22,319 nt of DNA from JAHEEL01 sp964195545 (GTDB lineage: Bacteria; Actinomycetota; Acidimicrobiia; Spongiisociales; UBA5794): assembly GCA_964195545.1 (NCBI GenBank), contig CAXMQQ010000053.1, positions 1-22,319 of the forward strand, given 5' to 3'. The notes beneath the pieces were generated by a model that searched no databases, had not been told where the DNA came from, and was given only the letters and a program-made list of their open reading frames with translations. A program made the position numbers and the translations under genes. This document shows, piece after piece, positions 5,447-13,798 of this stretch (the stretch's first letter is position 1; each line of letters starts with the position of its first letter).

Positions 5447-6762
5447 GTCTCACCTCTATGGCGCTTGCGGATCACCACCCGGACAGGAGTTCCAGTGAAA
5501 TCATAGGTCTCGCGCAGCCGACGTTCGATAAATCGCAGATAGTCGGGACCGAGATCCCCACCTCTTACGAACAATATGAACGTGGGCGGATCCGTCTCAG
5601 CCTGGACCGCGTAGAGGATGTGGGGACGCTTGTTCTTGCGCACCGGCGGTGGATGAGCTTCCTGCAGCGTCCGGATCAGTCGATTCAGCTCCGGAGTGGG
5701 AACCCGGCGGCGCCGATTCTCGAGCACCGCTCGCACCGCGGCCGGGAGACGCACGAGGCGTGAGCCGGTCTCCGCCGACACCCGCAGAATCGGTGCCCAA
5801 TCGATGAACGCGAGACGATCTGCGACGGAGTCCTCGGTGTGAAGGCGCTCCTCCTCGTTACGGATATCCCACTTGTTCAAGACGAGGATCAGACCGACAC
5901 CGGCAGTGACGATCTCCTCGGCGAGACGTTGCTCCTGGTGGGTCGCCCCGCGGGTGCCGTCGATCATCAGCAGAGCGACGTCTGCCTGGCTCAGAACGCT
6001 CCTGGCTCTCATCACCGCGTACTTTTCAACATCGTCGGTGATCTTCGTCCTCCGCTTGATGCCTGCAGTGTCGATGACCTCGAACGGCTCGCCGTCCAGC
6101 TCGACAACGAAGTTGATCGGATCGCGAGTCGTGCCGGGAACGTCCGACACCAGCACGCGGTCTTCCCCCGCGAGTCGATTCAGCAGCGTCGACTTCCCGA
6201 CGTTCGGCCGACCGATGATCGCGAGACTGGCGATGACGTTATCCGCAGCCGCTTCTCCAAGATCCGGAAGTGCCTCAATCAGACGATCGAGAAGGTCACC
6301 GGTATTGCGTCCGTGCAGTGCAGAGATGGGCATGGGTTCGCCCAGGCCAAGGGACCAGAGATGAGCGATATCGAGTTCGATTGTCGGGCCGTCGACCTTG
6401 TTTGCGACGAACAGGTACGGGATACCGCTCCGTTGCAGGATTCGTGCGACCCCAACGTCATCGTCGGTGAGATCCGCCGTGCCGTCGGTCACAAAGACAA
6501 CGAGATCTGCCCCGGTGACCGCGATCTCGGCCTGCTCGCGGATGTCTGCCGTCAACTGTTCGCCGGGCCTGAACTCCCATCCGCCCGTATCGACGACGAT
6601 GAAGTCACGTCCGCCCCAGTCGGCGTTGAATTCCCGCCGATCACGTGTGACACCTGCCTGCTCATCAACGACGGCGGCCTTGTACCGCACGATGCGGTTC
6701 ACGAGCGTCGACTTGCCGACATTCGGGCGACCAAGGATGACGACGACGGGAAGTCGACTCAT
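5443..6762 (-). CDS. der: GTPase Der (EngA), 50S ribosome assembly
   Basis: This 439-residue double-GTPase acts in late assembly of the large ribosomal subunit. The first G domain has GRPNVGKST at 11-19, DTGG at 58-61 and NKVD at 121-124. The second has GRPNVGKST at 184-192, DTAG at 231-234 and NKWD at 296-299. A C-terminal KH-like domain (about 355-439) follows. All nucleotide-binding motifs are intact. It overlaps both neighbours by ATGA. It follows a PDZ/radical-SAM DUF512 gene and precedes an acyl-CoA carboxylase gene. In mycobacteria der lies at the same end of the cmk-scpAB block. Confidence 0.97.
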   Translation of the reverse strand: MSRLPVVVILGRPNVGKSTLVNRIVRYKAAVVDEQAGVTRDRREFNADWGGRDFIVVDTGGWEFRPGEQLTADIREQAEIAVTGADLVVFVTDGTADLTDDDVGVARILQRSGIPYLFVANKVDGPTIELDIAHLWSLGLGEPMPISALHGRNTGDLLDRLIEALPDLGEAAADNVIASLAIIGRPNVGKSTLLNRLAGEDRVLVSDVPGTTRDPINFVVELDGEPFEVIDTAGIKRRTKITDDVEKYAVMRARSVLSQADVALLMIDGTRGATHQEQRLAEEIVTAGVGLILVLNKWDIRNEEERLHTEDSVADRLAFIDWAPILRVSAETGSRLVRLPAAVRAVLENRRRRVPTPELNRLIRTLQEAHPPPVRKNKRPHILYAVQAETDPPTFILFVRGGDLGPDYLRFIERRLRETYDFTGTPVRVVIRKRHRGET

Positions 6763-8141
6763 GCCGCTGCTCCTTCGATGAGGCCCCAGCCTGTTGCCGG
6801 GGTGACGACGATTGGTACCGGGGATGCGAACCGGAGATCCTCGAGCGACGTGTCGTCGAGGAAGACGTCTCCAGAGAGTGCAACGTCCGGGAGAAGATAG
6901 TGGGCCACGGGGTCGAGATCCTCTTCGAGGGCGCGTACTAGATCCGAGCCCACGAGGAGGCCGGCGACAGCGGTGTTTCCACCGAAGAAGCGATTCTCCA
7001 CTTCGACGAGTCGCAAGGATCTGCCACTGAGGCGTTCGAGCTGCGGCAACAGTGGCTTCAGGGCGGCGGCACCGTATGCACCCGTGAGAATGCCGACGGG
7101 TCCATCAACCGTTGAAGGGTCTGTCCCGGTGTGGCGTGGGGCGCGGTATCCCTCACTCGGTGCCGAGGGGATCGCCCTCCATTCGCCGGTGACGAGGGGA
7201 GACGGCGCCTCTCCACCACTTGTCAGCGCTGTGATTTCATCGGTAAACGTTCGGACCATGCCGATTCCATTCTCATGCTGAGGGAAGTCCTCATAGGCGG
7301 CCCGGGAAGGAACGTCCCGGCCCGCAACCATGTAGAGCTCATCAGATGCGAAGAACATCCTCCTCCCAAGTCGGCGCATCGCCGCATCCTGCCAGAAGTG
7401 AATGGTGTCAAGATCTGCACCTGCCTCGGCGGCGGTGTGAACACGAAGATTCTCCTCGGTGTTGTACCGGGACAGGCCAAGCGGAACGATGCCGACCGAT
7501 GCCAGGCCCGGATAGCGAGTCAGGATCTCCGCTGCTGTGCGGTCGAGGGTGGCGCCGTCGTTGATTTCCGGGCAGAGAACGACCTGCCCGTGGACGGTGA
7601 CACCGCTGTCCAGGAGCGCTCGGAGCCAACGCAGTGACGTCGCTCCGCGCGGATTGCGCAGCATGCGTGTGCGCACCTCCGGATCCGTCGCGTGGATGGA
7701 GACGTAGAGCGGGCCGAGACGCTCCTCGACGACCCGAGAAAGATCGAGTTCAGTAAAGCGGGTCAGTGTCGTGAAGTTTCCGTAGAGAAACGAGAGCCGA
7801 TAGTCGTCGTCCTTGAGATACAACGATTCGCGCATCCCCGGTGGCAACTGGTAGATGAAGCAGAACTCGCAGTGGTTGTCGCACGTCTGAACCCGATCGA
7901 AGATCGAAGACGAAAGCCTGAGCCCCAGCGGTTCACCCGCGATCTTGTCGAGACGGATCGTCCGCTCACCGCTCTCTCCCCGGATCGTTACCTCCGGATC
8001 GGCATCGTCGACGAGTTGCTGATACTCGATGACGTCGGACGGAACGACGCCGTTGACCGCGATGAGTTCATCACCGATCAACAGCCCAGCCTCAGCGGCC
8101 GGACTGTCACCAACGATCTCGATCACAGTGGGATTGGACAT
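6759..8141 (-). CDS. PDZ-radical SAM-DUF512 fusion protein
   Basis: This is a 460-residue protein. Residues 3-65 form a small PDZ-like domain (DSPAAEAGLLIGDELIAVNG). A radical-SAM-type core follows, with the cluster-binding C87-x3-C91-x2-C94 (CDNHCEFCF). The C-terminal part (about 300-455) corresponds to DUF512. The family is conserved in several phyla, often next to der, and its reaction is unknown. A link to ribosome or GTPase biology is suggested only by that neighbourhood. The ATG at 8141 has no Shine-Dalgarno sequence. A TACCAT -10 box at 8155-8150 lies 8 nt before it, so the mRNA may be leaderless. Confidence 0.9.
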   Translation of the reverse strand: MSNPTVIEIVGDSPAAEAGLLIGDELIAVNGVVPSDVIEYQQLVDDADPEVTIRGESGERTIRLDKIAGEPLGLRLSSSIFDRVQTCDNHCEFCFIYQLPPGMRESLYLKDDDYRLSFLYGNFTTLTRFTELDLSRVVEERLGPLYVSIHATDPEVRTRMLRNPRGATSLRWLRALLDSGVTVHGQVVLCPEINDGATLDRTAAEILTRYPGLASVGIVPLGLSRYNTEENLRVHTAAEAGADLDTIHFWQDAAMRRLGRRMFFASDELYMVAGRDVPSRAAYEDFPQHENGIGMVRTFTDEITALTSGGEAPSPLVTGEWRAIPSAPSEGYRAPRHTGTDPSTVDGPVGILTGAYGAAALKPLLPQLERLSGRSLRLVEVENRFFGGNTAVAGLLVGSDLVRALEEDLDPVAHYLLPDVALSGDVFLDDTSLEDLRFASPVPIVVTPATGWGLIEGAAA

Positions 8142-8149
8142 CGCTGACG

Positions 8150-8155
8150 ATGGTA
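8150..8155 (-). promoter_or_regulatory. Candidate -10 element for the DUF512-der-carboxylase operon
   Basis: TACCAT (TANNNT) lies 8 nt before the ATG at 8141 on the minus strand. No -35 element is recognisable. This spacing is typical of leaderless actinobacterial mRNAs. Confidence 0.45.
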
Positions 8156-8184
8156 CCCGTGCGATCTCCAGACCCGACGCCCTC

Positions 8185-8190
8185 TATGCT
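8185..8190 (+). promoter_or_regulatory. Candidate -10 element for leaderless ispH
   Basis: TATGCT (TANNNT) ends 7 nt before the ATG at 8198, so transcription would begin at or next to the start codon. No Shine-Dalgarno sequence precedes that ATG. The same hexamer occurs upstream of pyrG. Confidence 0.5.
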
Positions 8191-8197
8191 CGTTCCG

Positions 8198-9244
8198 ATG
8201 AGCCCACAGGTACTGCTCGCCGAGCCTCGCGGCTTCTGCGCCGGCGTTGAGATGGCAATCAAAGCGTTGACATGGATGGTCCAAACGTTCGAACCTCCCG
8301 TCTATTGCTACCACGAGATCGTTCACAACGCTGCCGTTGTCGACGCGTTCGAACGGGCCGGCGTCGTTTTCGTGAACGACGTGGCAGACGTTCCTATTGG
8401 TTGTCCAGTCATGCTGTCCGCCCATGGTTCCGCACCAGAAGTCGTCGCCGCAGCCGAGGATCGGGCTGCGGTGATGATCGATGCCGTGTGCCCCTTGGTT
8501 ACCAAGGTGCACCACGAGATGCGACGCATGTCCGACCGCGGATACGACATCATCTACGTCGGCCATGAAGGCCACGACGAGGCGATCGGTGCGATCGCTG
8601 AGGCGCCGATCGCCGCCACGCTGATCGATCCGGCGGAAGGCCTGGGCTCGTTCGACCCGAAGGATCAGACGAAGGTCGCGCTTCTCGCGCAGACGACGCT
8701 CGGGTTGTATGAGTGGGAGGGTGTGCTGGCCGACGCCGATGATCGCTTCCCCGGTCTCGAGACCGCCAGGAAGAGCGACCTCTGCTACGCCACGACGAAC
8801 AGACAGACGGCGATCTTGCGCCTTGCCGCGTCGGCATCGGTCATCCTCGTAGTCGGTTCTCAGAACTCGTCGAACACGCAGGCACTCGTCCGGGTCGCCC
8901 GAATGGCCGGTGTTCGCGCCTATCGGGTCGATGGTCCCGAAGACGTCGACCCCTCGTGGTTTGGCGATGCCGATGTCGTGGGTGTGACGGCGGGCGCATC
9001 GGCTCCTGATCAGCGCGTCAGAGCGGTGATCGAGGCGGTGGCACCAGGCGGGTCCGTAGAGATCGTTCGCGTGACGGGCGAAGACGAGTACTTCCCTCTG
9101 CCTCCGCGCCTGCGAACGTTCGTCAAGACAGTGCAATCTCTTGTGGAAGGGGCGTTCGCCGCCCCGAATCCGGGTGCCCACGGCCCGATCGAAGACGACC
9201 GCGGATGGGACGCGAGCGAAGCCCTCACGCTCCTGGGCGTCTGA
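8198..9244 (+). CDS. ispH: 4-hydroxy-3-methylbut-2-enyl diphosphate reductase
   Basis: IspH (LytB) catalyses the last step of the MEP isoprenoid pathway, reducing HMBPP to IPP and DMAPP with a [4Fe-4S] cluster. From ATG 8198 the protein has 348 residues. The three cluster cysteines are C14 (RGFCAGV), C98 (DAVCPLV) and C196 (SDLCYATT). HEIVHN (39-44), GHEGHDEA (122-129) and QTTL (165-168) carry the substrate-contact residues. An in-frame ATG at 8150 would add 16 residues with no family likeness. The 8198 start is preferred because the -10 box TATGCT lies 7 nt upstream. It is the only plus-strand housekeeping gene here, placed between cmk and the divergent DUF512-der operon. Confidence 0.96.
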   Translation: MSPQVLLAEPRGFCAGVEMAIKALTWMVQTFEPPVYCYHEIVHNAAVVDAFERAGVVFVNDVADVPIGCPVMLSAHGSAPEVVAAAEDRAAVMIDAVCPLVTKVHHEMRRMSDRGYDIIYVGHEGHDEAIGAIAEAPIAATLIDPAEGLGSFDPKDQTKVALLAQTTLGLYEWEGVLADADDRFPGLETARKSDLCYATTNRQTAILRLAASASVILVVGSQNSSNTQALVRVARMAGVRAYRVDGPEDVDPSWFGDADVVGVTAGASAPDQRVRAVIEAVAPGGSVEIVRVTGEDEYFPLPPRLRTFVKTVQSLVEGAFAAPNPGAHGPIEDDRGWDASEALTLLGV

Positions 9245-9281
9245 CATGTCAGCCTTGAGCTGTGAGCAAGAGTATGGAGAA

Positions 9282-9315
9282 CGGACGAGACCAACTGTCT
9301 CCTACCTCTCGTCCG
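9282..9315. terminator. Hairpin at the ispH/cmk convergent junction
   Basis: CGGACGAG (9282-9289) and CTCGTCCG (9308-9315) form an 8-bp stem. A competing inner hairpin, GAGAC-CAACT-GTCTC, spans 9287-9301. It lies between the ends of two convergent genes and overlaps the cmk stop codon. No T-run is present, so bidirectional termination is plausible but unproven. Confidence 0.45.
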
Positions 9316-9958
9316 CTGTGGCCTGCACCAGTGCCAGTACCGCCTCCACAACCTCATCGATGCTCAAGTCACTCGTATCGATGATTTCGGCATCATCCGC
9401 CGGCCTCAGCGGCGAGGCTTTGCGACTCGAATCGGCGTGGTCTCTCGCCGCCAAATCTGCGGCGATCTCATCCTCCGACTTGTCTGCTGCCTCTGCGTCT
9501 CCCGAGCGACGTGCAGCGCGGATCTCGGGTCGGGCAGTCAAGTAGATCTTCACGCGTGTGTCGGGGAATACCACAGTCCCGATGTCGCGCCCTTCGACAA
9601 CGGCCGAACCTCCCCTTTTCGCTACCCACGCCCTCTGGAGGGCGACGATCCTCTCCCGGACATCAGGATGAGCTGATACAACGCTCGACGCCTTCGTCAC
9701 CTCATCGCTTCGCAGGGCCTCGGTGACGTCAACACCGTCGATGCTGACGATTCCGTCGTTGAAGCGTATTTCGACCCCATCGAGTGAGGCAAGTACAGCG
9801 TCGCTGTTGTCGAGAGGGGCCTCGCTCTGGAGTGCCGTGAGACCCGCTGCCCTGTAGGTAGAACCCGTATCGAGGTGTGGGAGGGCAAGGGCATCAGCTA
9901 CACGATTCGCTACCGTGGACTTGCCGACGCCTCCCGGACCGTCTACTGCGATGACCAC
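9302..9958 (-). CDS. cmk: Cytidylate kinase
   Basis: This 218-residue kinase phosphorylates CMP and dCMP with ATP. The P-loop DGPGGVGKST is at 6-15. LDTGSTYRA (29-37) is the family's NMP-site motif, EGRDIGTVVFPD binds the pyrimidine nucleotide, and the arginine-rich lid is near 148-156. It starts with GTG at 9958 and overlaps the end of aroA by 16 bp, so translation is probably coupled. It ends the long minus-strand run, just before the convergent ispH. In mycobacteria cmk likewise follows the rluB-type gene and precedes der. Confidence 0.96.
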   Translation of the reverse strand: MVIAVDGPGGVGKSTVANRVADALALPHLDTGSTYRAAGLTALQSEAPLDNSDAVLASLDGVEIRFNDGIVSIDGVDVTEALRSDEVTKASSVVSAHPDVRERIVALQRAWVAKRGGSAVVEGRDIGTVVFPDTRVKIYLTARPEIRAARRSGDAEAADKSEDEIAADLAARDHADSSRKASPLRPADDAEIIDTSDLSIDEVVEAVLALVQATADER

Positions 9959-11217
9959 ACTGCCTCCAGAGTCTCATAGAACGACGGCCAGGATACGTTG
10001 GCTGCGGACGCGCCGAGAATCGTCACCGGACCGTTCGCGGCTGTGGCGGCGACAGCGGCCGTCATCGCAATCCGATGATCATCCGAAGCGTCGACCGTGC
10101 CTCCGTCAAGGAACCCGGTTCCAATCACAGCGAAGCCATCTTCGGTTGCTTCAGCTCCCCCGCCCAATGCTCGGATCATCTCGGTCGTGCTTGCGATGCG
10201 GTCGCTCTCCTTCGCCCGCAACTCGATCGCTTCGCGAACGACCGTGACCCCCTCCGCGTACGCGGCGAGTACGGCGACGAGCGGGAGCTCATCGATGGCT
10301 GCCGCAACCGTGTCCCCGAAGACTTCAACAGCCTGTAGGCCTCCTCCGGTCACTGCCACAGTTCCGATCACATCGCCGTGGATCGAACCGGTCACTTCAC
10401 CGTGCACCGTTGCCCCCATCGCCTCAAGGATCGTCAGGAAGCCGAGGCGACCCGCGTTGAGAGAGATGCCCGGAGTAACGACGTGAGCGTCGGCGACGAG
10501 CGCAGCACTCGCCCAGACATACGCAGCGCTCGACGGATCACCGGGGATGTCGTAGCGCGCACCCGGGATTCGGCCCGGTGTGATCCGCATCTTCGTGCCT
10601 TCGTCCAGTGTCCCGAGGCCGAACGTCTCGAGCCAACGCTCCGTGTGATCCCGATACCCGGCCGGGCTATCGATCGTCGAGGTTCCGTTTGCCTGAAGGG
10701 CCGCCAACGCGAACGACGTTCGGACTTGTGCAGAAGCGACGTCGATCTCCACATCTGCTCCGACCAGTGAAGCCCCACCCGTCGTAACCGGTGCAGTGCC
10801 GCTCGGTTGTGTCGAGAGTTCTAGCCCGAGCGCTCCGAGGGGCGCGACGAGTCGTCCCATCGGCCGACTGAGCAGAGATCCGTCACCGGTGAGCGTTATC
10901 CGGGTTGGGGCGGCGGCGAGGCTGCCGGCGAGCAGACGCATCGTCGTGCCCGAGTTGCCACAGTCGATCGGGCCGCCCGGTTCTGCGATCCTCTCGATAG
11001 GTGAAAATCGGTCTCCCGTGTGTCGCATGCCGACGCGCCCGAGCGCGGTCGCGGTCGCGGCAACGTCCTGCCCCGGAGCAAGACCGGTGATCTCACTCTC
11101 CGCTTCTGCGAGAGACGCGAACACCAGAGCACGGTGCGACAGCGACTTGTCCCCCGGGAGCGTGACACCGGTTCGGAAGATTCCTCTCGCCGGCTGAACG
11201 CTTCGTTCATCCATCAT
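9943..11217 (-). CDS. aroA: 3-phosphoshikimate 1-carboxyvinyltransferase (EPSP synthase)
   Basis: This protein of about 424 residues joins PEP to shikimate-3-phosphate in aromatic amino-acid synthesis. Visible motifs are LPGDKSLSHRAL near the N-terminus, GNSGTTMRLLAG, LLSRPMGRLVAPL, SAQVRTSFALAAL (Arg where many homologues have Lys), the catalytic DELPLVAVLAAYAEG, RAKESDRI and DDHRIAMTAAVAA. Three ATGs (11226, 11217, 11214) lie within 12 bp. I chose 11217, but 11214 (MDERS) is equally possible. It overlaps the end of the rluB-type gene. aroA is not at this place in M. tuberculosis, so its insertion between rluB and cmk is a lineage feature. Confidence 0.95.
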   Translation of the reverse strand: MMDERSVQPARGIFRTGVTLPGDKSLSHRALVFASLAEAESEITGLAPGQDVAATATALGRVGMRHTGDRFSPIERIAEPGGPIDCGNSGTTMRLLAGSLAAAPTRITLTGDGSLLSRPMGRLVAPLGALGLELSTQPSGTAPVTTGGASLVGADVEIDVASAQVRTSFALAALQANGTSTIDSPAGYRDHTERWLETFGLGTLDEGTKMRITPGRIPGARYDIPGDPSSAAYVWASAALVADAHVVTPGISLNAGRLGFLTILEAMGATVHGEVTGSIHGDVIGTVAVTGGGLQAVEVFGDTVAAAIDELPLVAVLAAYAEGVTVVREAIELRAKESDRIASTTEMIRALGGGAEATEDGFAVIGTGFLDGGTVDASDDHRIAMTAAVAATAANGPVTILGASAANVSWPSFYETLEAVWSSQ

Positions 11218-11935
11218 CGGGCACATCCTGGCCTGCTTCGTACAACGCCCGGATCTCTTCGATCGTGAGAGGGCGACACTGGCCGGGACCCAGTGACGGA
11301 TCCCGTAGCGGTCCGATCGACGTTCGAACGAGTCGCTGGACCGGGTGACTCACGGCGTCGAACATCCGACGGACGATCCGCTTGCGCCCTTCGGCCATGG
11401 TCACCTCGACAAGCGATGTGTCGCTGGAGCGATCGAGGACCCGAGCCGACACAGCTACGGCCCGACCGTCGTCGAGGTCGACCCCGCCCGTCAATCTTCG
11501 GATCGTTCTCGCTTCTACTGTGCCGCCTACGAGCACGACATAGGTCTTGTGCACGCCAAATCTCGGATGGGTGATCTTGAGTGTGAGATCACCGTCGTTG
11601 GTCAAGACCATCAGCCCTTCGGAATCGGCATCGAGACGACCCGCCGGGTACACCCGTGCTCCACTTGGGACCAGTTCGACAACGGTCGGCCGTCCCTGAG
11701 GATCATCCGCCGTGCTCACGGTGCCCACCGGCTTGTACACGGCGTAGTAGGCGAGATCCGGAGCGATCGGAAGAGGCACGCCGTCGATCTTGACTCGGGC
11801 CGTCGTAGGATCCACCTTCTGGCCAAGATGGGCCGGTTCGCCGTCGACGGTGACGCGACCCTTCGCAACGAGAACTTCCGCGTGACGACGCGACACGAAC
11901 CCGGAACGGCCGATCAGCTTCTGGAGTCGTTCGAT
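11207..11935 (-). CDS. Pseudouridine synthase, RluB/RsuA family
   Basis: S4-domain pseudouridine synthase, the homologue of M. tuberculosis Rv1711, acting on rRNA. The catalytic Asp is in AGRLDADSEGL, and KPVGTVSTADDPQGRPTV and EGRKRIVRRMFDAVSHPV are family motifs. The first ATG/GTG/TTG codon is GTG at 11896, which cuts off the start of the S4 domain. The frame upstream reads IIERLQKLIGRSGF before VSRRHAE, matching the family's ERLQKxLxRxGxxSRR. So translation probably begins further up, at ATC 11935 (or 11938), just after GGAGG, or at CTG 11917, which forms a CTGA overlap with the scpB stop. From 11935 the product has 242 residues. The start is uncertain, the identity is not. Confidence 0.92.
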   Translation of the reverse strand: MERLQKLIGRSGFVSRRHAEVLVAKGRVTVDGEPAHLGQKVDPTTARVKIDGVPLPIAPDLAYYAVYKPVGTVSTADDPQGRPTVVELVPSGARVYPAGRLDADSEGLMVLTNDGDLTLKITHPRFGVHKTYVVLVGGTVEARTIRRLTGGVDLDDGRAVAVSARVLDRSSDTSLVEVTMAEGRKRIVRRMFDAVSHPVQRLVRTSIGPLRDPSLGPGQCRPLTIEEIRALYEAGQDVPDDG

Positions 11936-12492
11936 GATCCCTCCGGTCGGAAGGGTCGCTCGAGCGTCTCAACGATCTCGGCCGGAGGCACGTGGTCGGC
12001 AAGCGGTGGAAGATCCTGCGGGTGGTTGACCCCCAACTTCTCGAGGAACAATTCGGTCGTGCCATAGAGGATCGCCTGACCCGGTCCGGGTGCAGTGCCG
12101 ATCTCCTGGACGAGCCCTCGTCGCTCAAGGGTGTGGAGTGCTCGTTCGGAATCGACGCCTCGCACCTCTGCGATCTGCCCGCGTGACACGGGCTGTTTGT
12201 ATGCGACCACGGCGAGCGTCTCGAGTGCCGCGTTCGACAACCTCGTTGCTCGTTCCGATGCAGCAAACCGTTCGACGTACGGCAGCATGTCCGGTGCGGT
12301 GTACAGGCGCCAACCCCCGCCTACCTGACGCAGGACGAAGCCGCCTTGCCGCTCCGCAAAATCACGCTCGATCTCTTCAAGCGTGGCCTCGACCTGTGTG
12401 TGAGGGGCCTCAACGACCTCGGCGAGTTCCTGCGTCTTGATTGGCGTCTCGGCAACGAACAGGATCGCTTCGAGAGCACTGCGGATCTCCAT
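11914..12492 (-). CDS. scpB: Segregation and condensation protein B
   Basis: This 192-residue kite-family subunit binds ScpA in the SMC condensin complex that folds and segregates the chromosome. It has two winged-helix domains. The first begins MEIRSALEAILFVAETPI and the second contains LSNAALETLAVVAYKQPVSR and EVRGVDSERALHTLERRGLV, the best-conserved stretch of the family. The ATG at 12492 overlaps the scpA stop as TGATG. The longer upstream frame is scpA read out of phase. Its end overlaps the start of the rluB-type gene. Confidence 0.95.
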   Translation of the reverse strand: MEIRSALEAILFVAETPIKTQELAEVVEAPHTQVEATLEEIERDFAERQGGFVLRQVGGGWRLYTAPDMLPYVERFAASERATRLSNAALETLAVVAYKQPVSRGQIAEVRGVDSERALHTLERRGLVQEIGTAPGPGQAILYGTTELFLEKLGVNHPQDLPPLADHVPPAEIVETLERPFRPEGSSNDSRS

Positions 12493-13316
12493 CAGACTGG
12501 TTCCTCTCCGCTGAGCAGCGCTTCGAGCCGTTCGGCCGCAACTGCCTCGCTGTATCCGATCATGATCGGGGCGAGTCGATCGTTCTGTGAGACCCGGAGG
12601 ATTCCCCATCGAGCAAGCTCCAGAAGACCGAGGAAGTAGGCGACCACTTCCATAGAACGCGAGCAATGAGCAACGACCGCCTCGAAGTCAGTTTCGATCG
12701 CGGTCGCCATACGATCTTGGAGGTCGAGCATCGCCTCCTGCACCGATGGCAACTCCAGGTTCAGATGATCGACGTCGACCTCATCGTCCTCCTCGGAGAA
12801 CACACGCTCAGCGATGGCTGCCAACCCGACGGCATCGACCGGGAGAACGAAGGATGGCGGCGGAGGCGTGATGTCCTCCATGCCGACCGACCGGGCGACG
12901 AAACGTTCATTCGCTGCAATCCGGTGGCCGAATACGGCAGCTACGTCTTTGAACGTCAGGCTCATGAGGAGGCGGGAGAGCAATCGGTCGCGCTCTTCGG
13001 ACAGAGCGAGTTCGTCGTCCAGGTCGATCTCACGATCATCTGGGAGCAGATGCCGGGCCTTGAGTTGGATGAGTGTTGATGCGATGAGAAGGAACTCGCT
13101 GGTGACTGCAAGATCCATCTCGCTCATCACGTCGAGATAGCCGACGTACTCGGTGACGAGGTCGGAGAGGCTCAATTCGGTGATCTCCAACTGGTGAGTT
13201 GTGATCAGCTGCAGCAGTAGATCCAACGGCCCTTCGAAGACCCGTGTCTTGACCTCATACGTCATGGCGCGTGATGCTATCGCTTCGAGCAACCCAGAAC
13301 GAGGAGCGTCGGTCAT
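12492..13316 (-). CDS. scpA: Segregation and condensation protein A
   Basis: This 274-residue kleisin bridges the SMC heads and binds ScpB. The conserved N-terminus is VFEGPLDLLLQLITTHQLEI, followed by FLLIASTLIQLKARHLLP, and the C-terminal winged helix contains VVAYFLGLLELARWG. An ATG at 13316 overlaps the stop of the upstream HD gene as ATGA, so I start there. A second ATG at 13265 (MTYEVKTRVFEG) is a possible shorter start. In many actinobacteria a ParA-like gene precedes scpA. Here the place is taken by an HD-domain gene and a DksA-like gene. Confidence 0.95.
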   Translation of the reverse strand: MTDAPRSGLLEAIASRAMTYEVKTRVFEGPLDLLLQLITTHQLEITELSLSDLVTEYVGYLDVMSEMDLAVTSEFLLIASTLIQLKARHLLPDDREIDLDDELALSEERDRLLSRLLMSLTFKDVAAVFGHRIAANERFVARSVGMEDITPPPPSFVLPVDAVGLAAIAERVFSEEDDEVDVDHLNLELPSVQEAMLDLQDRMATAIETDFEAVVAHCSRSMEVVAYFLGLLELARWGILRVSQNDRLAPIMIGYSEAVAAERLEALLSGEEPV

Positions 13317-13798
13317 CCGTCCGCATCGATCAACACCTTCCACCGGACCGGATCCGTGCCGGCAGGGACAGGTCCAGGGTGATACCGGGCGAAGGCGACG
13401 GCGAGTGGGCCGCAATCGGCTTCTTCGAGAACGACAGCACCTCGCCGTCCATGGTCTCGATAGGATCGCATGCGGGTCGTCATCGGCATGCCAACGGAGT
13501 CGAGCACCGTCGCGATCGAGCGACCCACGGCGCCGACATTCGCGTCCACCTTGCCGATGTCGTGGAGCAGTGCTGCTTCGACCGCCCCTGAGTCATCCGG
13601 GAGCGCTGCGGAGGCGCGTCGAGCGACGTTGACGGCGTGTCGTTGATCGGGAGAACTCTGAGACCAGAAGAGATCGGCGCATGCGTCCTCGAGGTGATCA
13701 TGCACGAAGAGCTGATCGTCGGGACCGGGGGGCTCGGCACGAACATGTCCGAAGAAGCGCCCGACCAGATGGACGGCCTGGTCGATCGGGCTGGTCAC
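13313..13798 (-). CDS. HD-domain protein (putative metal-dependent phosphohydrolase)
   Basis: This is a 161-residue protein if it starts at GTG 13798, which overlaps the stop of the DksA-like gene as GTGA. A longer start at 13816 is possible. The HD signature is H54 (QRHAVNVA), H79-D80 (ALLHDIGKVD), then YRDHGRRGAVVL and a late RYHPGP. This is the H...HD...H pattern of metal-dependent phosphohydrolases. Substrate unknown. It is coupled to both neighbours (GTGA upstream, ATGA into scpA). This ties it to the segregation genes by translation, though not necessarily by function. Confidence 0.8.
   Translation of the reverse strand: MTSPIDQAVHLVGRFFGHVRAEPPGPDDQLFVHDHLEDACADLFWSQSSPDQRHAVNVARRASAALPDDSGAVEAALLHDIGKVDANVGAVGRSIATVLDSVGMPMTTRMRSYRDHGRRGAVVLEEADCGPLAVAFARYHPGPVPAGTDPVRWKVLIDADG

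Noticed and set aside
5839..6900. 353-codon plus-strand frame opposite der
   Set aside because: It is antisense to a complete der with all GTPase motifs, and has no likeness to any family.
8123..9247. 374-codon minus-strand frame opposite ispH
   Set aside because: It mirrors a clear ispH gene on the plus strand, is rich in Arg/His/Asp as antisense frames of high-GC genes are, and has no known domain.
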